Source: CAWELS01 sp964468205 | Lineage (GTDB): Bacteria; Acidobacteriota; Terriglobia; Bryobacterales; Bryobacteraceae | NCBI GenBank assembly: GCA_964468205.1 | Contig: CAYXVG010000074.1 | Location: forward strand, 1-26,866 | Direction of reading: 5' to 3' | DNA: 26,866 nt | Part shown: positions 8,941-17,248 of the stretch, one piece after another | Layout of the letters: every line of letters starts with the position of its first letter | Numbering within the stretch: position 1 is the stretch's first letter | Program-made: the position numbers and the translations under genes | The notes under the pieces: generated by a model | What the model was told of the DNA's origin: nothing | What the model saw: the letters and a program-made list of their open reading frames with translations, nothing else | The model's database searches: none

Positions 8941-10010
8941 TTCCACGATCCACAGTCTTATTGATATTTCCGGCGCTACTTCTGACCTTGGGCGCTTCTG
9001 TTCTGCTCGCGGCCGGCGAGACGCCGCAAACGACGGCCGCGCAGATGGACCAATACTCGTACGCCGGCGAGGAGATGTGCTCCGGCTGCCATAGCGACGT
9101 AGCCGAGCAGTTTGGCTACAGCATGCACGGCCGGCTACAAGAGTGGGAGGTGAGGGGCGAGTTTTCCCGCTGCGAGATGTGCCACGGCCCCGGTTCCAAG
9201 CACGTTGAGGAGAGCGGAGATCCGCAGTACATCTTCAGCTTTTCGGGCAAGGAAGGCATGGAAGCGTCGAAGGCGTGCGTGAGCTGCCACTACAGCGGAA
9301 AGGCCGGGATGTGGTCCGGCAGCGTCCACATGATGGGCGGGCTCGGCTGCGGAGACTGCCACTCGATCCATCAGTCCCGGCGGGTGGTGACGCCGGTCTC
9401 CAATCCGCTGGTGGGCATGGCGCCGCGAAACCCGGAGGTGTTGGGACTGCCGCCGCTGAAGCAAGGGCCGCCGATCGAAGCTTCGCTGAAGAAGCGGGAG
9501 CCGGAGGTGTGCTTCGACTGCCACCAGGAGAAACGCGCTCAGATCAGCTACAGCTCTCATCACCCGATTGTCGAGCGCCGGATGCAGTGCTCGAGCTGCC
9601 ACGCGGTGCACGGCAGCGATACCGAGTTCATGCTGGCCAGCAGGGAAGATGAGCGGGAGCTTTGCACCGGCTGCCATGCCCAGTACAGCGGCCCGTTCGT
9701 TTTCGAGCACGCCGCCGTGGAGGAGGGTTGCACGACGTGCCATAACCCGCACGGGGCGATGGCCAATAATCTTCTGCGGCAGAACGAGCCGTTTGTCTGC
9801 CTGCAGTGCCACGAGGCGCACTTTCATATGGGACGCGACGGAATCAGCGACCCGATCAGCCGGCCCACCGGGACATCCTCTAACAGGTGGGGATCTTCCG
9901 GGTGGCGCCAGGCGTTTGCAACGAAGTGCACCAACTGCCACCAGATGGTGCATGGCAGCGATTTGCCGTCCCAGTCCATCAGCAGCCGGGGCGGTTCCCT
10001 GACGAGATAG
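8937..10010 (+). CDS. mtrA: Decaheme c-type cytochrome, MtrA/DmsE/PioA family
   Basis: A 357-residue exported cytochrome with ten CxxCH haem-binding motifs between residues 48 and 335 (CSGCH, CEMCH, CVSCH, CGDCH, CFDCH, CSSCH, CTGCH, CTTCH, CLQCH, CTNCH). A hydrophobic signal peptide covers residues 1 to about 26. Ten haems, this length and the adjoining MtrB-family barrel gene identify it as the periplasmic wire of a porin-cytochrome conduit: the cytochrome is plugged into the barrel and carries electrons across the outer membrane. It is coupled to the small upstream gene by ATGA, and the barrel gene starts 12 bases after its stop. Expression is probably from the sigma-54 promoter at 8629-8644. 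The terminal electron partner (metal oxide, DMSO-like acceptor, or an electron donor in reverse) cannot be told. Confidence 0.93.
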   Translation: MIPRSTVLLIFPALLLTLGASVLLAAGETPQTTAAQMDQYSYAGEEMCSGCHSDVAEQFGYSMHGRLQEWEVRGEFSRCEMCHGPGSKHVEESGDPQYIFSFSGKEGMEASKACVSCHYSGKAGMWSGSVHMMGGLGCGDCHSIHQSRRVVTPVSNPLVGMAPRNPEVLGLPPLKQGPPIEASLKKREPEVCFDCHQEKRAQISYSSHHPIVERRMQCSSCHAVHGSDTEFMLASREDERELCTGCHAQYSGPFVFEHAAVEEGCTTCHNPHGAMANNLLRQNEPFVCLQCHEAHFHMGRDGISDPISRPTGTSSNRWGSSGWRQAFATKCTNCHQMVHGSDLPSQSISSRGGSLTR

Positions 10011-10022
10011 CGAGATTCGCGA

Positions 10023-11771
10023 ATGAGAACAACTCAAACCGGCTTTCTACTGGCACTACTCATTCTGGCTCCGGGCCTCGCCGCGCAAGACGCCGCTCCG
10101 CCACCGCCTGACGGGCAGGGCGGACAGATCTTCGTGGGTACCCGGGGCCTCGACAACAACAACCACCTGGGGCAGGTCGGCGAGTACGACGCGGCCCGGC
10201 AGGGGCTGCGGCCGAGCGCGGGTGTGGAGTTCTGGAAACAGAGCGGAAGCGTCTTCTTCGACGGCTACGGAGAGTGGCGCGGCGACGCCCGCGACCAGTA
10301 CTACAAGGTGGACGTGCAGGCCACCCGCTACGTGCGGATCCGGTCGCACTTCATGAAGTACCTGCACCGGCTCGACCACGACCCGCTTCTCGACCTCGAC
10401 ACGGCCCTGGGCGGCCCCATGGTACAGCACACCGACAATGATCCTCACACGCTGTACAAACCGGGCTATGAGGAGGCGAGGACCGACGTGGAGGCCGTGA
10501 TTCCCGGCGCGACGTGGTTGCGGCTCAAAGGCAGCCACCGGACGTACCTGCGCGAGGGCGGGGTCCAGCACCGGACGATGTCGAAATGCTCCACTTGCCA
10601 TGTTACCGGCAACCGGCAGGAGATCGACCAGCGATCGCACGAGTTGACCGGGGGCGTTGCCATCGTCACCAACAAGGTGACGGTGGACTATGAATACTAC
10701 AACCGGCAGTTTAATGACCGGGCCCTGGTGAATACGATCCTGTATGACCGGGCGATCCATCCGGTTACGCAGGCTCCCGTTTTCGACGCCCGTGTTCAGT
10801 TCGACAGCCTGAATGGCGAGCTCCCCTATCTGCCGACGCCGCCTTCACGGAAGGCGCGGCACTCAGTCCGGGCGCGGGCGGAGTTGCCGAAGGAGAGCAC
10901 TCTGCAGGCGGCCTTCACCAGCGCCAGCACCCAGAATAACTTTACCGGCTTGAAGGCGGATAGCTGGGGCTGGAACGCCCGGTACACCATTCCGGTAAAC
11001 AAGAAGATGTCCTTTTCAGTGCGGGCGAAACAGCTTGACTGGGAGGTGGACGACGTCTTCGTCAACGTGATCGAACGCGAGGCGGTGGCCGGGCCGAACA
11101 CCGGGAACACTTACCCCGAGGCATATCCCGACTTTGGCGAGGCGAGCTTCACGCGTTTTTCCAGCCGGAACCGCAACGACATCAGCGTCCGGGGCGAGCT
11201 GACGACGCGGCTGGCGCGGTTCAACACGCTGCGGACCGGCTACCAGTTCGCGCACCGAAAACGCGATCATTACGAGGTGGAAAAGACGAACACCAACAGC
11301 GTCTACGCCACGTACAACCGGCGCATCCGGGAGACCGGCTCGGGCGACTGGTCTCTTCGCGCGCGCTACCGATTCGATCATAATGACAACCCGTGGCTGC
11401 ACCGCCACGCGGCGCTGCCGCCGGTGATGCAGCCCTTTGAGAGCCCGGGCAACGCGCCGTTCGGCGGCGTCCAGTACTTCGAGATCTATGCCGCGAGACA
11501 GGCCGACCTGACGCGGTTCCCGAAGACGTCGCACTTCATCGAGCCGTCCCTCACGTGGATGCCGAACATGAAGTTCTCAGCCACTCTCCACTATCGCTAC
11601 CGGCAATTGGAGAACGACGATCTCAACATGTCGGAGTGGAGCCGGAGCGTGCACATGCCGGGCGCCGAACTGTATTTCGCTCCGCTCGAGCGGCTGAGCT
11701 TCACCGCCGCCTACATGTTCCACAACGAAAGGAGTGAGACGCTGTTCGGCATACCCGTCTACGATGGTTGA
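10023..11771 (+). CDS. mtrB: MtrB/PioB-family outer-membrane beta-barrel, cut short by an in-frame TGA
   Basis: A signal peptide (residues 1 to about 21, ending LAAQ) is followed by long alternating strands typical of the MtrB/PioB barrel that sheathes the decaheme cytochrome. The frame reads 582 residues to a TGA at 11769-11771. The same frame then continues, with barrel-like sequence, to 12188, giving 721 residues if the stop were a sense codon, close to the family's usual size. The context reads VYDG-stop-AGGVTAG, and a TGG (Trp) to TGA change would explain it. The gene is therefore either recently inactivated or affected by a base-call error. Unusually for a barrel, a haem motif CSTCH lies at residues 189-193 in a soluble-looking loop. 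Adjacent to the decaheme gene and presumably in the same sigma-54 transcript. Confidence 0.85.
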   Translation: MRTTQTGFLLALLILAPGLAAQDAAPPPPDGQGGQIFVGTRGLDNNNHLGQVGEYDAARQGLRPSAGVEFWKQSGSVFFDGYGEWRGDARDQYYKVDVQATRYVRIRSHFMKYLHRLDHDPLLDLDTALGGPMVQHTDNDPHTLYKPGYEEARTDVEAVIPGATWLRLKGSHRTYLREGGVQHRTMSKCSTCHVTGNRQEIDQRSHELTGGVAIVTNKVTVDYEYYNRQFNDRALVNTILYDRAIHPVTQAPVFDARVQFDSLNGELPYLPTPPSRKARHSVRARAELPKESTLQAAFTSASTQNNFTGLKADSWGWNARYTIPVNKKMSFSVRAKQLDWEVDDVFVNVIEREAVAGPNTGNTYPEAYPDFGEASFTRFSSRNRNDISVRGELTTRLARFNTLRTGYQFAHRKRDHYEVEKTNTNSVYATYNRRIRETGSGDWSLRARYRFDHNDNPWLHRHAALPPVMQPFESPGNAPFGGVQYFEIYAARQADLTRFPKTSHFIEPSLTWMPNMKFSATLHYRYRQLENDDLNMSEWSRSVHMPGAELYFAPLERLSFTAAYMFHNERSETLFGIPVYDG

Positions 11772-11813
11772 GCGGGCGGGGTAACCGCGGGCCAGTTTGG
11801 CTCGCTCAGCGAC

Positions 11814-12188
11814 ATGATGAGTTACTCGGTGCGCAACCATACGGCCTTCATCGCGGCGAACTACGATATCAACGACAGGGTTCAGTTGTTCGCCAACGTG
11901 GTGTTGAACGATGGCCGGGGATCGATGGGCAATTTGGAATTGGATCCGTCCGGCGCGGCCGGGATTCCACCGGGGTTCGATTTTTACAAGATCTCCGAGT
12001 TGGGCCGCTTCTCGGCATTGAGCATCGGCCGGACCCAGCAGATCTACGGAGTGAACTGGAAGTTCATGCCGAACTGGATGTTCTCGCTAAGCGGCTACTA
12101 CAGCGATTACGACGACCGGTCGCCGTGGCTATTTGACCGCAACGGGACATCGGCCGGAGTGCATGGCGGCATTACCTATATCTTCTGA
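11814..12188 (+). pseudogene. mtrB: C-terminal part of the MtrB/PioB-family barrel, downstream of the in-frame stop
   Basis: This is the same reading frame as the upstream barrel (offset 1791 bases, a multiple of three). It contains further beta strands such as HTAFIAANYDINDRVQLFANVVLN and ends GGITYIF, with the terminal Phe used by the BAM machinery to recognise outer-membrane barrels. It has no signal peptide and could not be exported alone, so it is the tail of one interrupted gene rather than a separate gene. The open part begins at 11772; the first Met is at 11814. A strong terminator follows 26 bases after its stop. Confidence 0.82.
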
Positions 12189-12214
12189 CGACGCAGACAG
12201 CAGTCCAGGACTTT

Positions 12215-12250
12215 GCGCCCGCGGTAACCGGCCGCCGGGCGCTTTTTCTT
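12215..12250 (+). terminator. Rho-independent terminator of the porin-cytochrome operon
   Basis: GCGCCC at 12215-12220 pairs with GGGCGC at 12237-12242. The adjacent GCGG and CCGC extend the stem past a single bulge, and TTTTTCTT follows at 12243-12250. It ends the + operon between the barrel gene and the convergent receiver gene. Its place just after 12188 supports that position as the original end of the barrel gene. Confidence 0.75.
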
Positions 12251-12288
12251 CTGGCTTCGGCAGCGGCGGGAAGGGCGCCCGGGCGCGG

Positions 12289-12798
12289 TCAGTGCTTCTT
12301 CAGAGCGTCGAGAGCACGCTGGAGCGCGATGCGGTCGGCGCCTCGCAAGGCGGCGGACAACTCGTCCTTGAGTTCGTCGGGCTCGGGCTCGGGCGAGTCA
12401 AGAGCCTCCATCCCAAGGAGCTTCCTCACCGCCGAAACATAGGACATCGGGCGGACCGGCTTCTCGAGGTAGACGCCGGGGCCGGACATGGTCATTTCGT
12501 CGAAATCGGCCTTGCCCATATCGTCGCGGGCGTGCCCGGTGACGACGAGGATGGGGATTTTGTGGAGGACCTTATCTTTTTGTATTTCGCGATAGAACTT
12601 GGCGCCGGAATGGCGCGGCATCACAAGGTCGAGTGAGATCAGGTCTGGCGGGTTGCGCTTCACGGCCTCAAGGGCCTCCATACCGTCACACGCCGTCTCC
12701 ACCTCGAAACCGGCATCTTCCAGAGCTGTTCGCAGATAATCGCGCACGTCCTGCTCGTCATCGACCACGAGCACTCTCTTCTTCAGTTCAGTAACCAT
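12289..12798 (-). CDS. Single-domain response regulator (receiver) paired with the PAS kinase
   Basis: A 169-residue protein with one receiver domain and an extra C-terminal tail. The acidic pocket is in VLVVDDEQDV, the phosphoacceptor Asp in DLISLDLVMP, the Thr in LVVTG and the Lys in YLEKPVRP. The tail of about 45 residues is acidic and then helical (ALRGADRIALQRALDALKKH); it has no DNA-binding motif. The start at 12798 is preferred over an upstream in-frame Met at 12855, because the latter lies inside the kinase gene and gives Arg/Pro-rich sequence. The ATG is one base past the kinase stop, so the two are co-translated. It is the expected phosphorylation partner of the kinase, with output through protein contact, possibly with the sigma-54 activator (inference). 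Confidence 0.92.
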   Translation of the reverse strand: MVTELKKRVLVVDDEQDVRDYLRTALEDAGFEVETACDGMEALEAVKRNPPDLISLDLVMPRHSGAKFYREIQKDKVLHKIPILVVTGHARDDMGKADFDEMTMSGPGVYLEKPVRPMSYVSAVRKLLGMEALDSPEPEPDELKDELSAALRGADRIALQRALDALKKH

Positions 12799-12799
12799 T

Positions 12800-14635
12800 T
12801 CATGCCTCTGTAGCGGCCCCCTGGGCGGCCTCCGCGGCCGCCTCGGCCAGCGCATTCAGCCGCTTTCGCGGCAAACGGATACGAAACGCGGTTCCTTGCC
12901 CGGGCGTGGATTCCACGTCTATCCGGCCACCATGTTCCTGCACAATCTTGCGTGTCGTCAACAGGCCGAGTCCGGTTCCCTGTCCGCCCTTGGTGGTGAA
13001 GAAGGTTGTAAAGATCTTTCCCTTGGTCTCCCAGTCCATGCCACAGCCATCGTCGGCGACCTCGAAAACCAGGTCGTCACCTTCATCGCGGGTCCGCATC
13101 ACCACGCGCCCGCCGGGCTCGTCGCGCATCATGACCGCGTCGATACCGTTCGAGACGAGATTGGTGAGACTGGTCTCCATGCCGTGAGGATCGAGCGGCG
13201 CCACCTTGACGTCGCCGGCCTCGAGCAGCAACTCCACGCCTTGCTTCTTCGCGGTGTCGCGGTAGAGATCAATAATCTCGCGGGCCAGGGCGTTGGGATC
13301 CACGGGTTCGAGCTTGGGCAGCCGTCCTTTGGCGAAGCTGAGGAAGTCGCGGACCAGCGTGGTGGTTTTCTCGAAGTTGCGCTGCAACACACCCCAGCCG
13401 TTGATGATGCGGTCGGCGTCGCCGCGGCGGAGGCCGGTGTCGACCATGTACATGCCGCCCTCGAGCCCCATGAGGAGGTTCTTGATGGTATGGGCGAGGC
13501 CGGCGACGGTCTGCCCGACGGCGCCGAGCCGCTCGGCTTCGAGCTTTTCCTGCTCCAGTTTCTTGATTTGGCGCAGATCCTCCATGAAGGCGGCTTTGCC
13601 GAGCGGCTTACCCCGGCTTTTCAGCCCGACCGCCGAGAAGCGGACGGGCACTTCTTCGGAGGAAGCAGTCGCCACGGAGGTTTCGGCCAATTCCAGGACG
13701 CTTCCGTTGGTGAGGGAGCGGTCGAAGAATTCATGCGGCAGCAGCTTCTGCAGCCGGGCCTGGCTCGGGAGACGGTTACTCGTCCATTCGAGCAGGGACT
13801 TGGCCGCGGGGTTGAGTATCCGGGCCTTTCCGGACGTATCGACGGCGATAATGCCGGTGGCGGAGTTTTGAATGAGGCTTTCGAAGAAGTCATGTGCCTC
13901 TTGCAGTTTGTCTTCGAGCACCCGGATCGGCGTGACGTCGGTCGCCATTTCGATGACGTGCTCGACACCCTCCTCGCCGCGGGAGAGCGGGGCGGTGGTG
14001 ACCACGTAGTAGACCGGAGATCCGTCCTTCTGCACCCCGACCTGCTGGGAGGTGTGCTCACCACCGTCTTCGAACGTGAGGGCCGCGGGGCAGTGGCCGC
14101 ACGGCCGGTTGCGGCGCTTGTAGATCTCGTAGCAGAGCTGGCCGCGCACCTCGCCGAAGGCCGCGCGGAATTTCTCGTTGGCCCGCACAATGCGGAACTC
14201 GCGGTCGATGACGGTGGCATAGCAGGGAACGCGATCGAAGATGAGCTCGTACTGCCGCTGCCAGTGGCGCGTCTCGGTGAGATCAGTTGTCATCTCGATA
14301 ACGTACTTGACGCGGCCGTCGGCGTCGCGGAGGGGGGCCAGATGGACGACGTAGTGGCACTTGCGGTGGTGGCGGTCAAGTCCGGTTTCGTCCGAGACGC
14401 GGACCATGCCGTCATGGAAGACGGCGGCGGCACGGCAGTGGGCGCAACGCTGGGGCGCGCCCTTGAAGACCTGGTGGCACTTGCGGTCTTCCCAATTCCC
14501 GAAGAACTCCCGGAAGTTCCGGTTGGCGGCGACGACGTTGAACTCGCGGTCGATCACGGCCACGTTGAACGGAACCTGTTCGAAGAGCTGGCGTCCGAGG
14601 AGTTCGTCGAGCTCGGGATGAGGCAATAGTCGCAT
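12800..14635 (-). CDS. PAS-domain sensor histidine kinase
   Basis: A 611-residue soluble kinase with no membrane segments. PAS domain 1 (about 15-121) has Cys53, Cys64 and Cys67. PAS domain 2 (about 128-235) has Cys168, Cys179 and Cys182. Both therefore share C-x10-C-x2-C, a likely metal or redox site. A third PAS domain lacks it. The phosphoacceptor His382 is in GLAHTIKNLL, and the ATPase domain shows SNGIDAVM (N box), DDGCGMD (G1) and GQGTGLGLL (G2). The start at 14635 lies four bases after the stop of the NrfD-cytochrome gene; the longer frame to 14989 is Arg/Ser/Pro-rich shadow sequence inside that gene and is rejected. Co-transcription with the redox complex suggests that the kinase senses its redox state or cofactor supply (inference). 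Confidence 0.93.
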   Translation of the reverse strand: MRLLPHPELDELLGRQLFEQVPFNVAVIDREFNVVAANRNFREFFGNWEDRKCHQVFKGAPQRCAHCRAAAVFHDGMVRVSDETGLDRHHRKCHYVVHLAPLRDADGRVKYVIEMTTDLTETRHWQRQYELIFDRVPCYATVIDREFRIVRANEKFRAAFGEVRGQLCYEIYKRRNRPCGHCPAALTFEDGGEHTSQQVGVQKDGSPVYYVVTTAPLSRGEEGVEHVIEMATDVTPIRVLEDKLQEAHDFFESLIQNSATGIIAVDTSGKARILNPAAKSLLEWTSNRLPSQARLQKLLPHEFFDRSLTNGSVLELAETSVATASSEEVPVRFSAVGLKSRGKPLGKAAFMEDLRQIKKLEQEKLEAERLGAVGQTVAGLAHTIKNLLMGLEGGMYMVDTGLRRGDADRIINGWGVLQRNFEKTTTLVRDFLSFAKGRLPKLEPVDPNALAREIIDLYRDTAKKQGVELLLEAGDVKVAPLDPHGMETSLTNLVSNGIDAVMMRDEPGGRVVMRTRDEGDDLVFEVADDGCGMDWETKGKIFTTFFTTKGGQGTGLGLLTTRKIVQEHGGRIDVESTPGQGTAFRIRLPRKRLNALAEAAAEAAQGAATEA

Positions 14636-14639
14636 CGGG

Positions 14640-16472
14640 CTAGTATGGCGGCAGAACGAGGCGCTTCCCTTCCCGCTCGCGGTTGCGGGCAGGCAGGGAC
14701 TGGACGGCGAGATACTCGTCCGGCGAACGGTGGCACGCCGTGCAGCGGGCGACCTCCGGCATCTCCATCTGCTGCGCCAGTTCGGCGTGGCAGCCGATAC
14801 AGAGTTGGTGCATCGCCGAGACGTAACCGACGGCCTGGTAGTGCTCGACCTTAATGGGCGAGGAAGCCGGGAAGAGATCCGTGTGGCACTCGGAACACTC
14901 CTGCGCGGAGTCGGCGTTGCGAACTTCGCCCTGGGCGTGACACTCGGTGCAGCCAAGTCCGGCTCCGGACGACGAAGCGTGCCAGTCATGCTTGAAGGCG
15001 TCGGATGGCTGATACATATCGCGGTGGCACTGGTGGCAGCCGGTATCCTGGTCCAGCGGAAAGTTCATGTGGTGGCAGGTGGCGCATTGCCCACCGCTGA
15101 CGGCCTTGTGGGACTCGTGCTGGAAGGCGACGCCAAAGCCGTCCAGATTGCCGTCAATCCAGAGGGTCTCGCCGCCGCGGGCGTGATGCACTGGCGCCGG
15201 GTCGACCCCACGGCTGGTGGCCGGTTGTGGCGAGAGAAACGCGAAACCAACGGCCGCGGCCAGGATGAAGCCGAGCGAATATACGGTGCGGTTCGCCACC
15301 ACCGGAACGCCGAGCCAGGTGGAGCCAACGGCGTGCAGTTCCGGAAGTTTCCTCGGATCGGCGTCGGGATCCACCGGTCGCTCCTCCCAAACCCGGAAGC
15401 GTTCGACAAAGAACAAGAAGAGGAGGACGGCGACGGATACAACGCCGGCACTGATAGTGAGTTCCGTCCATGACGGGAGGTAGTAACCGCGGCCCTGGTG
15501 CATCAAGCCGCCGACGTTGACGCGGTTCAGCACCACCCCGGCGACACCCAGAGTCGCGGCGGACCACTGTCCTGTCCGGCTGTGGCGGAAGGCGGGAATC
15601 GACAGGAGCAAGAACGGAAGGAAGACGATGAGGGCGAGTTCGAACCAGAACCAGAGAATCGGCCAGTCCGTGCCCATCAGATTGTACAATTCGCCACGCA
15701 TGGCAAGGTCACCGAGGCGAAGTACAAGATAGCCGAGCAGCACCCACCGGGCCGCGCCGCCAAGTCTGGCCATCAGATCCGTCTCGGGCTTGCGGTGGTA
15801 AAGGTAGGCGGTAGTGTGGCTCTCGAACATCACCATCACCAAACCGAGACCAATCGCCGATGCGAGGAACAGAACCGGCAAGATCGGCGAGTACCACAGC
15901 GGGTGCAAGTGGTACGGCATGATCAGGAACAGCGAGCCGAGGGAGGACTGGTGAAGCGTCGACAGTCCAATGCCGATGATCACGAGCGGCAGGCGGATCT
16001 TCAACAAGAACCGGCGCACCTTGGCGAGCTTGCTGAACTCTTCAGCCGGCACCGGAAAGAACTCAAGCGACAGCACAGTCAGATAAAGCATCACGCACCA
16101 ACCGACTTCAAAGAGCGGCGAATGCGGATTCCAATAAATGAGCATGTGCCAGATGTTCCAGGGCAAACCGAGATCAAAGAGCAGGCCGACGGCGACGGCC
16201 ACATAGCCGAGAAACGCCGTGAGCACGGCCGGGCGGACGATCGAATGGAACTTATCAAGCTTGAATATGTAGACCGTGGCAGTGACAATGAACCCGCCGG
16301 CGGCGAGGGCGACGCCGCTCATGACGTCGAAGCCAATCCAAACGCCCCATGGGGTGGCGTCACTCAGGTTCGTGGCGGCGCCCAGTCCAAAGAGGAATCG
16401 GAAGGCGCCGACCGCCGCGGCCAGCCCGGTGAAGACCCAGAGGAAGAATTTCAGGCGGCGGACTCTACTCAT
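14640..16472 (-). CDS. NrfD/HybB-like quinone-interacting membrane subunit fused to a hexaheme cytochrome c
   Basis: A 610-residue fusion. Residues 1 to about 430 contain roughly ten hydrophobic helices of the NrfD/PsrC/HybB/DsrP family, which binds quinone in the membrane without haem. The C-terminus (residues 463-581) has six CxxCH motifs (CATCH, CHQCH, CTECH, CSECH, CIGCH, CTACH) in a class III cytochrome-like pattern. A last hydrophobic helix (SLGFILAAAVGFAFL) precedes the haem part and would place it in the periplasm. In Dsr and Hmc complexes the cytochrome (DsrJ, HmcA) is a separate subunit; here it is joined to the DsrP/HmcC equivalent. It overlaps the Fe-S subunit gene by eight bases. 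Expected role: electron exchange between the quinone pool, the Fe-S subunit and periplasmic cytochromes. Confidence 0.9.
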   Translation of the reverse strand: MSRVRRLKFFLWVFTGLAAAVGAFRFLFGLGAATNLSDATPWGVWIGFDVMSGVALAAGGFIVTATVYIFKLDKFHSIVRPAVLTAFLGYVAVAVGLLFDLGLPWNIWHMLIYWNPHSPLFEVGWCVMLYLTVLSLEFFPVPAEEFSKLAKVRRFLLKIRLPLVIIGIGLSTLHQSSLGSLFLIMPYHLHPLWYSPILPVLFLASAIGLGLVMVMFESHTTAYLYHRKPETDLMARLGGAARWVLLGYLVLRLGDLAMRGELYNLMGTDWPILWFWFELALIVFLPFLLLSIPAFRHSRTGQWSAATLGVAGVVLNRVNVGGLMHQGRGYYLPSWTELTISAGVVSVAVLLFLFFVERFRVWEERPVDPDADPRKLPELHAVGSTWLGVPVVANRTVYSLGFILAAAVGFAFLSPQPATSRGVDPAPVHHARGGETLWIDGNLDGFGVAFQHESHKAVSGGQCATCHHMNFPLDQDTGCHQCHRDMYQPSDAFKHDWHASSSGAGLGCTECHAQGEVRNADSAQECSECHTDLFPASSPIKVEHYQAVGYVSAMHQLCIGCHAELAQQMEMPEVARCTACHRSPDEYLAVQSLPARNREREGKRLVLPPY

Positions 16473-17247
16473 CGCTCGTGGCCTCCTTCTGTCCCGGCTG
16501 TTCCGGGTTTTCCCGCAACTTCATACGGCGGCCGATGATCCAGCTCACCCCGGCCATGGCGCCGGCCACACCGGCGAAGGCAAACGGGACAGCGCCCATC
16601 GCCAGCTTGGTGCGCTCGGGCATCGGTTCGTCGCCGAGATCGCGATTCTCGGTCAGGAAGGCGAGGTCGATGGAGGAGATGTACAGGATGGAAGTTCCTC
16701 CGACTTCGGTTTCGCCCCAGACCTTGCCGACGTACTTGTCCGGCTCGGCATCGATGCGCTGATGGGCCACCCGGATCAGTTCGTCGCGATCGCCGAAGAT
16801 GGTCGCTCCGGTTGGGCAGATTTCCGTGCATGCCGGTTGCTTGCCGTCCTTGAGCCGGGTTTCGTAGCAGAGCACGCACTTGCGAACGTAGGGAACCGTC
16901 TGATCCCAGTCGTAGCGCGGAATGCCGTAGGGGCAGGCCATCATGCAGTAGCGGCAGCCCATGCATTTGTCGCCGTCGTAGACGACGGCTCCGAGCTCGG
17001 TTATTTCGAGCGCGCCCACCGGGCAGGCCGAGGCACAGGCCGGCTCCAGGCAGTGGCGGCACTGCTTGCGGACATAGTGGTTGTCCGGCCGGTCGATGAT
17101 TGAAGTCCAGTTGCGGGCGGATAAACCATCGTCCATGTTCCATCGGCGTGGCACGTCGGGAGGCAGATCATTGGTCTTCTTGCAGGCCACGACGCATTCG
17201 CGGCAACCGATGCATTTAGTGGTGTCGGTGAGTATGGCTGCGTGCAT
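16465..17247 (-). CDS. Four-cluster ferredoxin-like subunit with C-terminal membrane anchor (HybA/HmcB/DsrO-like)
   Basis: A 260-residue Fe-S protein with four [4Fe-4S] cysteine sets: CIGCRECVVAC, CRHCLEPACASACP, CMGCRYCMMACP and CVLCYETRLKDGKQPACTEICP. One hydrophobic helix (about 225-245, AVPFAFAGVAGAMAGVSWIIG) lies near the C-terminus. It pairs with the NrfD subunit encoded next. Unlike DsrO and HybA, no Tat signal peptide is seen. The frame extends upstream to 17379 and contains Arg residues, but that part lies inside the cytochrome-b gene. The ATG at 17247 has a strong Shine-Dalgarno (GGAGG at about 17258-17254 on this strand) and starts one base past the upstream stop. Side of the membrane: cytoplasmic if there is truly no signal. 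Confidence 0.92.
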   Translation of the reverse strand: MHAAILTDTTKCIGCRECVVACKKTNDLPPDVPRRWNMDDGLSARNWTSIIDRPDNHYVRKQCRHCLEPACASACPVGALEITELGAVVYDGDKCMGCRYCMMACPYGIPRYDWDQTVPYVRKCVLCYETRLKDGKQPACTEICPTGATIFGDRDELIRVAHQRIDAEPDKYVGKVWGETEVGGTSILYISSIDLAFLTENRDLGDEPMPERTKLAMGAVPFAFAGVAGAMAGVSWIIGRRMKLRENPEQPGQKEATSDE

Positions 17248-17248
17248 C

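Noticed and set aside
11769..11771. TGA in the barrel gene as selenocysteine or a recoded Trp codon
   Set aside because: Many genes in the window end with TGA, so the code is standard. A selenocysteine in a barrel strand has no precedent I know, and no hairpin was identified directly after it.
12896..14629. Long + strand open frame (577 codons) opposite the histidine kinase
   Set aside because: It is a GC-driven shadow: the - strand has clear PAS, His-box and ATPase motifs, and this frame has none. The same holds for long frames opposite the HdrD-like gene (18050-19537) and the 19-heme cytochrome (20936-22621).
14636..14989. N-terminal extension of the histidine kinase frame
   Set aside because: It lies inside the NrfD-cytochrome gene and reads as Arg/Ser/Pro-rich sequence. 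The ATG at 14635, four bases after the preceding stop, starts directly before a good PAS domain.
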